Made by a program: the position numbers and the translations under genes. DNA of 64,000 bases from Larix kaempferi (lineage: Eukaryota; Streptophyta; Pinopsida; Pinales; Pinaceae), in contig BSBM01001444.1 in assembly GCA_027924585.1 (NCBI GenBank), positions 1,922,001-1,986,000 on the forward strand. Direction: 5' to 3'. Positions 11,426 through 23,212 of the stretch are shown piece by piece (within the stretch, counting starts at the first letter, position 1; every line of letters starts with the position of its first letter). The notes beneath the pieces were generated by a model. It did no database searches and had not been told where the DNA came from. It saw only the letters and a list, made by a program, of their open reading frames with translations.

Positions 11426-14400
11426 TGTTATCACCTATTTTGTACAGTAGTTGAAACCTCATTGAGCCGCCAGTGTTGGAACACATCAGTGTTCACTTCC
11501 AGAGTATCTGGGTTTCAGATTTTTGGGTCTAGCCAGTTTTGTTTTTGAGTCGACATGACCATGGCCCCATGGGGGTTTGTAACAAAGTGTGCTAGTAGGG
11601 TTTGAGTGGTTTGGTTCCCCATGACTGGATTAAACAACTAAGGTATTCCAGGGAGTTTTTTCACCGTCAGATTATACTTTGCTTCAGGTGAGATATAATC
11701 TCTTGGTTTTTCTCCCGCTTCCTCCAAAGCTGGAATGCCCGATTTTGGAAATTTTTGCCATGGGGGGTTATTAGAGTCCAACTAATATATATAAACCTAC
11801 TAGACACTATTAGAATAGGTTTTGGTCATGTCCTAAGTCTCTAGGACCCCCAGAAAAATTTTCAAAATTTTTTTACCGGACACGTCGGATTTGGGGTTTT
11901 TAATTTTTAATTATTTTTTAAATTTTAATTAAATTTCTCTATAGTTTAAATAGAGAAATTTGAGTCTGTAATATGTCAGTCATCCGGGGTCCGAATTTAG
12001 TGTTTGATGGCTCGTTTCATAAGCCAAAAATCACACATGACCCATGGACCAGCTAAACCTAACTTTCGGATGTCAATTCAGCTTCATAATTAATATTTTC
12101 TCTAAAAAGTCATTTACAGAGAAATTATTAATTAAAATAATAAAATTGAATATTTTGGAGATAATCCAAATCTCTCCAAAATTAATCAATTTGATTAAAA
12201 TAAAAGGCTAAATGACATGACAATAGACATTTATGAAGATTCCAATCAACTCCAAGTGGCTTAAGTCAACTATCCAGTCACCAGCAAGAGATCCACTTAA
12301 GTTAATTCGCCCTCTCCCATGCAAAAGTCGATTTAGTGAGTTTTCAAGTGGTAATTGGGTTGGTGGGTGTGCATTTAAGTCTAAGGTAGGCGCCCTCATG
12401 ACTCATCAATTACCATAGCTTGGCTCCCTTTACAAGATTCGAGTTAGTACCTACCACCAATCCACTTGTCTACCAACCTACTCGCCTCCCTCATTTGCCT
12501 CACGTGTGTCCTTGTTGTAATTTGCTTATTGGTTGGTGATACTTCCCATGCAATCACCCAAGTCGAGTTATGCCACCTCTTCATTCTTACCTACCAACAA
12601 GTCGAGTTGTCATTCGAATTAGCTCTCCAAGCTTAGTTTTGATTGGAATTCGACCTCCATGTCTATTGTTTTGTCTCTCACTCAAAGCCAATTCGACCTA
12701 GGGTTTTAGCTTTTAGTTTTACTATAAAGAGAGGCCCATTTGGGTTGTTATCTCATGGAATTTTTGTGCACCATTACTCTGGCAAATTTGTACTAGATCA
12801 TAGCAATTGCTATCTTGAAATAAAATTCGACTTTGGAGGTCCATGCGATTTGTGCAACATTTATGAATGCTTCTCTTGTGAGGTGACTTCTTTCTATGCT
12901 TTCAATTTAATGCTTATGTGATTGATCAAGTAACTAGCTTTAGAAGTCTATATTCTAGAACATAAGATCTACCATTTGTGGCTTTCAATTTGGTTTATTA
13001 TGCAATGTTGATCAATGAGTTATATGAATAGGACGTACTCAGTTATACTAGCATTGATATAACCTTGGTTTTCGTGGCATACTAGTCATATATTTGATCT
13101 CACTTTTGCATTGAGTTGTTTGTCTTTGAATAGGTTTTTCCAGGTGTAGGAGGGTGTGAGCTCGGCTGCATCTAGCCCATCTTCATCATCACAAGTGATT
13201 TTTGACATTGTTGTCTTTCCAGGATCTACAAGGGTTGAGGTTGTTCCAAGAAGAAGCACAAAGAGACTTTGCTCCAAGATACATCCTTAAAACAAAATCA
13301 TTTAAAAAAAACCTTGGTTACTTGTACCTTAGGCTTCCCATTCTTCAAGCCCTCTTGTCTTCTCCTTGAAAACCTTTTGCATTTGACTTGCTAGCCTTTT
13401 CCTCCATTGCCCTAATCTAGCCCTACCACATCCTAGCTCTCGTCATACTTCTTTTTGGCCTCTCGTCCCCCTTCAATTTTCCTCCTCTTTCCATTCCATT
13501 CGCCCTCTCTCTTTGCTCTCGTCTTACCCTAGAAAAACTACCTTCTTCCTCTCGTCTTACCCTACCCTCTCCTTCCTTTCGTCCCATCTCTCTAGCCACT
13601 CTTCTTTGCCTTCCATCCTCTTCTCGTTTGCCATCCTTTCCTTCTCGTCCACTTCCTTTTGCCCTAAAAACATCAAAAACAAACAAAGTTGTTAGTAGTA
13701 GTAGTTATTAGTTGTTGGTAGATTTGCATGGATAGATCTTAGTTAGATTTCAATTACTAGTTTTATTTCTTTGCATATATAGATCTCATAAAAAGTGTAA
13801 GAAACTTGCATTGTCTTTTGAGATACTTAGCCATTTTCATATTAGAATCTCTTTTTCCATACCATCATAAGCTTGCATGTAGCATTAGATCTCCTTTATA
13901 GACTTTAGTTTTGTTAAAAGTTTCAATTTGTTTTGGTTATCTAACATCTAATGGGCATTTGAGTTGTTCACTTGTGGTAGATCTTTCCTTGACAAAGAAG
14001 AGTTTTGAGAAGATTTGAAGCAAATAGAAGAGAGAAATTCCTAATATAAAAAGCCATCAAGAAGACAAGAAGGCGATCCAAACCAAGAGACTAGTATTTA
14101 TCCTTTTGTAATAGCTCTTAGAAGCTTGTTTCAATTATTTTCCAAGTTACATCTCTCAAAGTCCTTCAAAGGGTTAGAAACCCAAGGCAATTGTAAAAGC
14201 TTAATAAAAGTTAAGCGGAGGAGGCCTCCACTTTTTTGGGTCTTCTTCCCCATTTGGGGAAGAGTGTCGTGTTTGGTTGGCCTAGATCTGTTATTTCATG
14301 CTCTTAGATTAGTTTCCATTTCAATAAGTTGTTCTTGTTACAATTTCCGGTTTACTTACCCCCATGCTCTCTCGAGTACGGTCTTTGACCTGAAAGAGAT

Positions 14401-15889
14401 TCTTGGGTAGATTAGACTTTATTTCCTGTTCAATATTTCATTTTTATCTTGTCTTTTCTCTTCCAAACCTTGACCAGAGTAGAGCTAACTTTGGGATCGT
14501 ATCCCAAAGGCCACATAATTTTGTGGTAGCTACTCGTTCCCCCATCAGCTTCTTGTGGACATCTAGCTAGCCGGAAGGTTTCCAAGACTGGTGGCTTCTA
14601 GTGGTTGACCTTGTTCGGAGGTTGATCCCACCTATTAGATTAGAATTTGTGTGGTAGAACACTAGATTTTCCAGTTTCATTTTATTTGGCAAGTAGCATT
14701 GTTAGCAAATGTTTCATATCTTTCAAATCTATCACATTGTTTAATCATTTAAAGTTGAATTATCTTGCTACTACAAACTACTTTTTGCTTCTTAAAACGA
14801 ACCAAAGTCTCTTGAACTTGGCCAAATCCAAGTCAAGAGCACTCTCTATCGGAGAGCATCTTAGTCTTGCATCATTCCTTGCATTAGGCATTTGTTAATT
14901 AGCAAGTCTCTTGAACTGTGGTCATAAGATCAAGTCAAGAGCGCTCTCTGTCGGAGAGTTGAACAAAGTGCTCTAATAATAAAAATTTTCCACCCATATT
15001 TCCCTTTTAATTAATTTACCTTGGTCTCTGTCCTACACCCGTATGCTCTGCCAACCGGAAACGGTTGGGCTAGTACTCAGAAAGGTGTAAGACTTGTTAA
15101 GTTCACAAGTGAAAACATTAATTAAAATTTTACCCAAAACCCCAACCAAGACAAAATCACTGAGTACTTCCTCTAACAGGTGGTGCCGGGATTCCACTGT
15201 CAGACTCGAGGGCGGTCAAGCCGTAAGCACACTTGCCCTCTTTGCAATCTGGGTGCTCTCGACCTATCATCTAAAAGGTTGCCAGTGGTTCTTTTTTGGT
15301 TAAGGTTCCACCTTTTTGAATATCCTTGTTTTTAGCCATAATAATCAAGACCACTAAAATCTTTAATTTACCAAGATAAGCTGCAAAACGTTCTCAAAAA
15401 CTTTTATCTCAAACACTTGTATCAAGCATTTCACAATCACTTTTACATTTTGACTCCATAAGGCACTGGTCCTTAATCACAATATTTTTATTTGCTTATT
15501 TATCAATATTGGAGCATTTGTGTTAATTTTCGTAAAGGTGATTTATTTTTGATTCAGTGTATCTCTCATCTTCTATTTTGCAACGTGGATTGCGTTATCT
15601 TGTTTTTCATTAAAGTATTATTGTGTCTCTCACTTTCAAAAAACTCCTAAACAACACCCATCTGCATCACAACACCAAAAACATTTTAAACACACAAGAG
15701 CCTTAGACAACTCTTTTGTAGGGACTACCCCCCTTGGCTTCGTTAGGAGTTTGCCTAAACGGAGGAGCTGGGATTCAGGTGACAATACCTGGCTCATTGC
15801 TTGCTCCCAAGGCCACACCTCTCTCACTTGTAGTGAAGAGACAACTTTCGAAAGATTTCCGTTGCTGGTGTGCAATCTGGCGGACAACA
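11426..15889 (+). mobile_element. LTR-type insertion (4,464 bp, probable solo LTR) of a second gypsy-like family
   Basis: It begins TGTTATCACC and ends CGGACAACA, with TG...CA termini and an exact 5-bp duplication AGGCT at 11421-11425 and 15890-15894. Its removal restores the copia-1 RT frame exactly, from QKSEA to DLNLYY. The interior has no pol motifs and I see no second copy of its own start, so a solo LTR is more likely than a large non-autonomous element. A pyrimidine-rich segment occurs at about 13430-13660. The first ten bases equal those of the Tat-like LTR ends, but the interior shows no obvious match to that family. The orientation is arbitrary. Confidence 0.85.
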
Positions 15890-16185
15890 AGGCTGATCTC
15901 AACCTTTACTACATTGTGGTTGGTGGAGATCCTCTCATTCTTTTGTTATATTTTGATGACTTGTTTATCACTGGAGAGGAGCGTCTCGTTGCACATTGCA
16001 AGAGAGACCTTGCTACTGAGTACGAGATGACTGACATTGGGTTGATGCATTATTATCTGGGGATGGAGATTTGGCAGGAGCTTGGACATATTTTCCTGGG
16101 ACAGGGGAAGTATGCAGTTGATATTCTGAGGAGATTGCAGATGGAGGATTGCGGGCCGATGTTTACACCTATGAACAACAACTAG
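15890..16185 (+). pseudogene. copia-1 reverse transcriptase, C-terminal half
   Basis: It resumes at DLNLYYIVVGGDPLILLLYFDDLF. The active site is YFDD, a variant of the usual copia YVDD. MTDIGLMHYYLGMEI and the ILRRLQMEDC block follow, ending with a TAG at 16183. The apparent open frame that starts at 15751 fuses LTR sequence to RT and is not a real gene start. Confidence 0.9.
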
Positions 16186-16914
16186 AAGCAGCTTCATGCT
16201 TCAGAGGGTAAGTTGGTGGATCCTACACTTTATTGTCAGCTCATTGGGTCGTTGATGTATCTGTTCAACACTAGGCTAGACTTGTGTTTTGCGGTGAACA
16301 CTCTTATCCAATTCATGGTGGAGCCTAGGAGTGGACATTGGACTACCGCAAAACATGTGCTGAGATACCTTGTAGGTATAGTGGACTATGGTTTGGACTA
16401 CAGGGGTTCGGGTGGAGTCAATTTGGTTTGTTTCACAGATTCAGACTGGGCAGGCAGTGTGAGAGATCGAAAGAGCACTTCCGGTTGTTGTTTCAGTTTG
16501 GGCTCGGTAGCAGTGTCGTGGTTCAGTCGGAAAAATAAGTCCCTTGTGTTGAGTTCTGTTGAGGCTGAGTATATGGCAGCCAGTCAAGCTACTTGCGAGG
16601 CACTGTGGCTTCGTAAGTTGTTGGTAGACTTGTTTGATCAGGAGCTTAGGCCTACGGTGATCTACTATGACAATCAGAGTTGCATTCAGCTCTCTAAGAA
16701 TCCAGTGTTCCATGACGGGTCAATGCATATTGAGATTAGGTACCATTTCATCCGTGACTACGTTCAGAGAGGAGCAGTAGAGTTGCAGTACATATCCACT
16801 GATGAGCAGGTAGCAGATATCCTGACGAAATCTTTGGGGAGGGGCAAGTTTGTTTTCTTTAGAGACAAGTTGGGAGCGGTGCAGAACACCTTCCTCAGTA
16901 AGAGGGAGTGTTAG
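16186..16914 (+). pseudogene. copia-1 RNase H, open to its natural stop
   Basis: 233 codons are open from 16213. Motifs: YCQLIGSLMYL, FTDSDWAGSVRDRKSTSG (catalytic Asp), LSSVEAEYMAAS (Glu), DNQSCIQLSKNPVFH (Asp), and DEQVADILTKSLGRGKF (Asp). This is the most intact domain of copia-1. The stop codon at 16912-16914 lies just inside the 3' LTR, which begins at 16909. Confidence 0.92.
16900..16908 (+). promoter_or_regulatory. Polypurine tract (copia-1)
   Basis: AAGAGGGAG directly precedes the TG of the 3' LTR. It primes plus-strand cDNA synthesis in LTR elements. Confidence 0.8.
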
Positions 16915-17516
16915 TTTTTATACCTAGGAAGTTTCCCCTAGGTGACTTTTTGCCTAAGTCACTTAAGTGGGGAAAAAGTGACCCTTGCATTAAATGACTT
17001 GAGATGAGCATTTAATTAGACTTTATAACTTAAAGTCACTTCTGGGTAAAAATTTAAGTGAGGTGAATTAAAATTATTTGTATGAGATTTAATGAGAGAT
17101 TAATCTCATCCATCCACCTTAATCATTTCTCACTGTTGGATTGAATCTCTTCACTAACCCTAGGGATTCACCCAAAAAGGCAAGGGAGGCATTTTCAGCA
17201 TTTACTTTTGAGAGAGAAGTGGAAAAAAGAGAGCTGAGAGTTTGCACAGATATCGAGGAGGCAGCTAGGGCAGTTTTATACCAGCATGCATTTCGAGGAG
17301 AGCTTTTTTAGTGGTTACATTTCACAAAATCCGTACAATTGCATTTAGTGGTGTGCATGGTTAAATTAGTTTTCTGCCTGTTAAGTGTTTTTACAGCGTG
17401 TTTAATTGTCTGTAATTTGTATAGGTAGTTTCCAACCAATGCAAAACCAGTTGGGGATGAAAACATTGAAAAATGTGACATAAACCAGCGAGCTAAAATA
17501 ATACAGAAAATTTACA
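16909..17516 (+). repeat. copia-1 3' LTR
   Basis: It begins TGTTAGTTTTTATACC and ends AAAATTTACA, the same end as the 5' LTR. It is shorter than the 5' copy (608 against about 1,088 bp) because it lacks the segment corresponding to about 2893-3383. Confidence 0.88.
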
Positions 17517-17520
17517 GATA

Positions 17521-19440
17521 AAACTCCCCATGCACTTCAATATTTTCCCCAAGCACTTTAAAATTGCCCCCATGAACTTCAATAATTGCCCCAAGCACTT
17601 CTTAATTGACCCATGGATGATAGAAACGCCCCATGCACTTAAATACTTGCCTCGACCACTTCAAAATTTTCCCAACGATGATAAAATCGCCCAGATACTT
17701 CAATATTTTCCCGAGGCATTTCAAAATTCTCGTAACGAAGATAAAAACGCCCCTATCCACTTCCATATTTGCACAGGCACTTCATTACTTTCCCTAGACA
17801 CTTCAAAATTCATCCAATAATGACAAAGATGCCCTAGGTACTTCAATACTTTCCCTAGTTAAGGTAGAAAAAGACTCGACAATGATATAATCACCCAGGC
17901 AATCACAAAATTGCGCCAGTACACACAAATTTGCCTTAGCATGTGATAACTTTGGCCATCACTGATTTAAAATGTCCCAACACTATAAAAGCATCCTTAC
18001 ATTGATAAACAACGACCCCATGCACTTCTAGATTTACCCACTGATGAGAAAAACACTCCATGCACTTCAAAATTCACCCATTGACAAGAAAAATGCCCTA
18101 GGCACTTCAATACTTTCCATGGGCACTTCAAAATTCTCTGAAAGATGATAAAAATGCCCTAAGCACTTCAATATTTTCCCCAAGCACTCAAAATTGCCCC
18201 CAGTCACTTCAATACTTGCCCCATGTACTTCTAAACTGACCCAATAATGATAGAAACATCCCATGCACTTCAATAATTGCCTCAACCACTTCAAAATTCT
18301 CCCGACGATGATAAAAACGCCCATACACTGCAATATTTTCCCAGGCACTTGAAAATTCTCGCAACGACGATAAAAACGCCCCCATCCACTTCCATGTTTT
18401 CCCAGGCACTTCATTACATGCCCTAGACACTTCAAAATTCGTCCAATGATGATAAAGATGACCTAGGCACTTCAATACTTGCCCTAAGCAAGGGAGAAAA
18501 ACATCCGACAATGATATAATCACCCAGGCAATCACAAAAATGCCCCAGTACACACAAATTTGCTTCGGCATGTGATAAATTTGGCCATCATTGTTTTAAA
18601 ACGTCCCAACACTATAAAATCATCCTTACATTGATAAACAACAACCCCATGCACTTCTAAACTCACCCAGTGATGAGAAAAATGCCCCATGCACTTCTAA
18701 ATTCACCCAGTGATGAGAAAAATGCCCCATGCACTTCAAAATTCACCCATTGACAAGAAAAACGCCCCATGCACTTCAAAATTCACCCATTGACAAGAAA
18801 AATGCCCCAGGCACTTCAAAATTCTCTGAAAGATGATAAAAATGCCATAAGCACTTCAATATTTTCCCCAAGCACTTTAAAATTGCCCCCATGAACTTCA
18901 ATACTTGCCCCAAGCACTTCTAAATTGACCCATGGATGATAGAAACGCCCCATGCACTTCAATACTTGCCTCGGCCACTTCAAAATTTTTCCAACGATGA
19001 CAAAAACGCCCATATACTTCAATATTTTCCCAAGGCACTTAAAAATTATCGTAACAAAGATAAAAACGCCCCTGTCCACTTCCATATTTGCACAGGCACT
19101 TCATTACTTCCCCTAAACACTTCAAAATTCATCTAATAATGACAAAGATGCCCTAGGCACTTCAATACTTTCCCTAGTTAAGGTAGAAAAACACCTGACA
19201 ATGATATAATCACCTAGGCAATCACAAAATTGCCCCAGTACACACAAATTTTCCTCGGCATGTGATAACTTTGGCCATCACTGTTTTAAAATGTCCCAAC
19301 ACTATAAAAGCATCCTTACATTGATAAACAACGACCCCATGCACTTCTAAATTTACCCACTGATGAGAAAAACGCCCCATGCACTTCAGAATTCACCCAT
19401 TGACAAGAAAAATGCCCCAGGCACTTCAATACTTTCCCCG
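17521..19440. repeat. Higher-order tandem repeat, about 630-690 bp x 3, of short degenerate units
   Basis: The basic motif is variations of CCCCATGCACTTCAAAATT followed by GCCC, ACCC or TCCC and a GATGATAGAAA or GACAAGAAAAA linker, at roughly 20-40-bp spacing. A marker block (TTCCCCAAGCACTTTAAAATTGCCCCC) recurs at about 17545, 18176 and 18864, giving periods near 631 and 688 bp. A distinctive non-repetitive block (AGGCAATCACAAAA to ACATTGATAAACAAC) recurs once per large unit. Near-perfect extra copies of the CACCCATTGACAAGAAAAA unit around 18640-18800 explain the longer second period. It runs directly into hAT sequence at about 19441. No coding capacity is credible. Confidence 0.88.
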
Positions 19441-20300
19441 AGTTCTTGATGGTCAGTTTTGGGTAAGTGTAAGGTATGTTTTGAATTTCACCAAGCCCAT
19501 TTATCACATGATTCAGTTTGCAGATACTGATGAGCCAGTAATTGGGGAGGTGTATGAGCAAATGGATAGCATGTTAGGCCAAATAAAAGATATTGTTGAG
19601 CCAAAAGATGCCATCTTGTATGATCATATTCGCAAACATGTGATCAAAAGGTGGGATAATCTTAATGTTCCACTCCATGCCTTAGCCTACGTCCTTGCAC
19701 CAAAATATTATTCTCCATCTTGGTTGGCCAAACCAGCACCTGGGGGTGGGATCAGGAAAAAACCCCACACGGATCCAAAGGTACAGAATGGGTACATGCA
19801 AGCATTAGATAAGTTGGTCCCTGATGAAGAGGAAAGTGCCATATTGTGTGCTCAATTGAGCAAATATCTTAGTCAACATGGGGTGTTTGGTACTTTGCAT
19901 GAAACAAAGATCGAGAAAGGATTCCTCCTATCCAATGGTGGAAAATGTATGGCTCCGCCGCCACACAGTTGCATAAATTGGCCATTAAAGTGCTTTCACA
20001 GGTGGTTAATAGTTCTTCTGCAGAGAGGTGTTGGAGCACCTATAGCTATATCCACAATGTGAAAAGAAACAACCTAAATGAAAATCGGGTAGAAAGCTTG
20101 GTTTTTGTACACTACAACTTGAGGTTGTTGTCTCATTATTGTGAGCAGGCCAAAAGTGATAGAACATTTGTCACTTGGGACAACAACCCGGAGGAGGATA
20201 ATTTGAAGGATGGAGCCATGGTTTTAGAGCGTTTAGAGGCTGAACTTTTGGATGATAATGATGTTTTTGTTGGCCGTGCACCAGCAGCAGCAGTGATGCC
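19441..20300 (+). pseudogene. hAT-family transposase remnant (second copy)
   Basis: A + frame from about 19441 reads LDGQFWVSVRYVL, then TKPIYHMIQFADTDEP and EVYEQMDSM, typical of the central region of plant hAT transposases. A frame change near 19925-19945 (one-base indel in AAAGGATTCC) moves to the frame with WWKMYGSAATQLHKLAIK, NSSSAERCWSTYSYIHNVKRN and HYNLRLLSHYCEQAKSDR, the C-terminal dimerisation block. It is the same family as 580-1002. The frame continues to 20667 through a Pro/Ser-rich tail of doubtful meaning. It is not functional. Confidence 0.8.
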
Positions 20301-21179
20301 ACCTCCCTCTAGTAGTAGTTTTCCACGTCCACTTCCACTTCCAACGACAATCCCATATGTACCGGTTTTTCCTCTAGCTTCACAACCTCCATTGTTTCGT
20401 GGGGGTCATGTAGCTATTGGACGTGGTTCACGACCACTTCCAATTCCACCTACTGAGGATGAGGATCCTGATACTACTGTTAGCAGTGCTCATAGAGCAC
20501 GGGAAAAGAAATTAGAAGTTTCTCGTGGCAAAAAGAAATATCAGTACTTGTCTTTTTCTAGTTTTTCAGTACTTTGCATTTTGCAAACTACAGTACCTAT
20601 TGACTCTTTAATATTTCTTATAGTCAATTTTGAAGACATTATATGGCAATTTAAGTTTGATGTTTGAACATTGAAGTTCATTGCTTTGTGAAATTGAATT
20701 GTTTCATTTCATGGTTGAACACTTGAACTTGATCATTTTATGTTCTTTGTTATAGTTTGGTAACTTGGTTACAAGAATTATGAGTTTGATGATTGATGAT
20801 TGATCATTTGATTAGTCATGCCAAAATTACAAATGTTATATATTGAAAATGGTTGATGCTATGGTTGATGATTTGATGATTTGATCATGATGACAATGTT
20901 ATAAACTATAGGTTATAACTTATAACTACTAGATGATTGATGTTATATAGTTTAATCCATGTTTTTATGTTTTTTGTAACTAATTCAACATTCTGCATGG
21001 TTTTGTTCATATATATGCATCAAAATATATAAATATATATATTATATGAAAAACACTCCCGAAACGCTCCCAATATATATATATCAAAATTTCGTTTTTC
21101 GCTTCACTCCCGCTCCTCGCTTCCCGCTCTCGCTCCATGGTCCCGACGGCGTAGCTTCAGCCATAAGAAGAGCTGTTAA
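20301..21179. other. AT-rich spacer with TGATGATT-type simple repeats
   Basis: It has runs of TTGATGATTGATGATTGAT (about 20770-20890), a TATATA tract near 21010-21075 and a short GC-rich CGCTCC/CGCTTC stretch at about 21100-21135. No gene or element end is recognised. Confidence 0.4.
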
Positions 21180-22790
21180 ATGGGAATGGTACACTAGAGA
21201 TAAACTTTAGACCATCAGTTCCGGATAATGTACACCATTGGCAGGTCTTTCAGAGTGATGAACAGATCTTGAGATTCATCCACAATGTGGAGGTATTTTC
21301 AGATTTTCAGGTCAGCTTCCAAGAGGAAGGAAAAGGGTATCAGGAAAAAGATGATCAGTTCAATCCTATCCCTAGGGACTTTGTGGCATTAGAGCATGGT
21401 TTTGATCGGCAGGACAGACATAAGAATAAAAAGGAAACGATCAAACCTGGGGAATATATAGAAATAAACATCGGAACAGATAAAGATCTAAAATTAATAA
21501 AAATTGGAAAAGGAACTTCAGAAAAATAACGGAATGAGTTAATTAACTTGGTAAGGGAGTATAGGGATGTTTTTGCATTCACATATGATGAACTCTAGGC
21601 CTATCGGGATGATGTATTCCAGCATACCATCCAATTAAAGCAAGAATTCAAAGAAGTTAAGCCATTCCGGCAAAAACTTGGACAAATAAATCCAAAGATG
21701 GCACCAATAAGTCAAGAAAGAATTAGAAAAGATGTTGGAAGCAAGAATCATCCAGGCAACAAGACATTCTATTTGGTGCTCAAATTTAGTGGTAGTTAGA
21801 AAAAAGAACAATTCAATCAGGATCTGCATTGATTTCAGAAATCTAAATACATCCTGCATAAAAGATAACTACCCATTGCCAAACATGGAAACTCTTCTCC
21901 AGAGAGTAACAAGTTTGGGCATAATGTCCATGTTGGACGGATTCTCCGGATATAACCAAGTGAAAATTAATAAGGAGGATCGACATAAGACTACCTTCAC
22001 AACTCCATGGGGTACTTTTGAATACATCAAAATGCCTTTCGGCTTAACGAATGCAGTAGCTACTTTTCAACGTGCTATGGATTACGCTTTACAAGAGCTA
22101 GTTGAGAAAATAATTGAAATATATCGGTATGACTTGCCTGTCTTTTCCAGGGAAAGGACGGATCATGTCAAACACTTAAAACAAGTTTTTGAGAAGTGTC
22201 GAAAATTGGGCATATCACTCAACCCAGCTAAATCAGTACTTGGTATTGATGAAGGCAAACTGTTAGGCCACATAATAACTAAAGATGGAGTTAAAGTGGA
22301 CCCTGAAGGAGTAGGGGCCATAAATAAAGTACCTCTGCCTTAAGATTTAAAAGCCCTCCAGTGATTTAACGGTTGGGTTAACTTCATAAGGAGGTTTATC
22401 CCGAACTTAGCAGAATTAATGAAACCATTACAGAAACTTTTAACGAAAGATGCTAAGTTCGTATGGACGGATGAAGGTAGAAATGCATTTAAGTGCATCA
22501 AGGACAACATAGCAAAAGCACCGGTTTTGGTTAGCCCTGATTATTCAAAAGATTTCCATATTTTCTCATTTGCATCAGAGGACACGATTGCAGGGGTGTT
22601 GCTACAAAAGAACAATGTAGGTTTCGAGCAACCCATCGCATTTATGAGTAGAGCATTACAAAACTCTGAGTTAAAATATACCCTAATGGAAAAGCAAGCC
22701 TATGCACTAGTAAAATCCCTTAAACATTTCAGAACGTATGTCGGCTATTCTAAGATAATTGGTTATGTGCCACATGCACCCTCTCGTTGT
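21180..22790 (+). pseudogene. Truncated Tat-like Ty3/gypsy pol (spacer, RT and degenerate RNase H)
   Basis: It begins with sequence matching the region just after the second RNase H of the 45-50 kb element (DNVHHWQVFQSD), then EYIEINIGTDKDLKLIKIGK. The RT follows: DNYPLPNMETLLQRVTSLG, MLDGFSGYNQVK and MPFGLTNAVATFQRAMD. The catalytic motif is YRYD instead of YxDD. The native RNase H reads FSFASEDTIAGVLLQ, with Phe where Asp is expected, and a Pro in YVPH where the second Asp is expected. Stops and frame changes occur at 21527, near 21600 and 21720, and at 22341. It ends abruptly after the RNase H and carries no integrase. It is a diverged relative of the array elements. Confidence 0.85.
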
Positions 22791-23210
22791 CTTGGTGTGA
22801 TCTTTGTGCTTGGTTATCTCTATATGGTGGTTTTATGGTATCTTACTCTAGCGCAGCTATAGCTCAGCTCTAGTGTGCTTGCTAACTCTTTGTCAAGGGT
22901 TTTCTCATTCTTAAAGCAGGTTTAAGGTTTGTTGATAGCTCCATTCAGTCCTTCCTATCCTTTTTTATCTCAACAGCTTAGCCACTGTTACTTTTTCAAA
23001 AATAAGTCTTATACCAGCAGCTAGATAAAGCAATTGATTTTGTTAGTGGAGATCAGTACACAAACTTCTACATATTAACCTGGAAAGCCCGGCCAAAAAA
23101 TATTTTAATTTAAATAACTGCAACACAAATGCACTAACTGTATCATATGAAATAAAAGAATCTATCAGTGTACCATAACTTAGAACAATATTGCTGGAAA
23201 GAAAAAACTT
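22791..23210. other. Non-coding sequence between gypsy remnant and NUP188 exon
   Basis: No domain is recognised. If the NUP188 exons belong to a live gene, this is the beginning of the intron downstream of the exon at 23213-23311. I could not see the next NUP188 exon here. Confidence 0.4.
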
Positions 23211-23212
23211 GC

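Larger units (their letters stand above)
2458..17516 (+). mobile_element. Decayed Ty1/copia retrotransposon copia-1, with two nested LTR insertions
   Basis: Both LTRs, a PBS, a polypurine tract and the copia order gag-PR-INT-RT-RNaseH are present on the + strand. The element spans 15.06 kb but is about 6.05 kb once the insertions at 6077-10614 and 11426-15889 and their TSDs are removed. INT before RT identifies Ty1/copia. The coding region has at least 14 in-frame stops, 12 of them TAG. No target-site duplication could be seen at the outer LTR ends (AAGGA left, GATAA right), so the left end may be damaged. The element cannot make its own proteins. Confidence 0.9.

Noticed and set aside
13423-13695. 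Charged 87-codon frame on the minus strand
   Set aside because: It is a translation of a pyrimidine-rich low-complexity tract inside an LTR.
15751-16185. A 144-codon frame with an apparent start at 15751
   Set aside because: The first ~46 codons are LTR sequence read through into the copia-1 RT across the insertion border at 15889/15890. The start has no biological meaning.
2453-17521. Target-site duplication for copia-1
   Set aside because: AAGGA on the left and GATAA on the right do not match. The left LTR end is uncertain, so no duplication is claimed.
17521-19440. CRISPR-like pattern of short repeats with spacers
   Set aside because: Units are degenerate, vary in spacing and are organised in a 630-690-bp higher-order period. 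The window is plant nuclear DNA, so a satellite-type repeat explains it.
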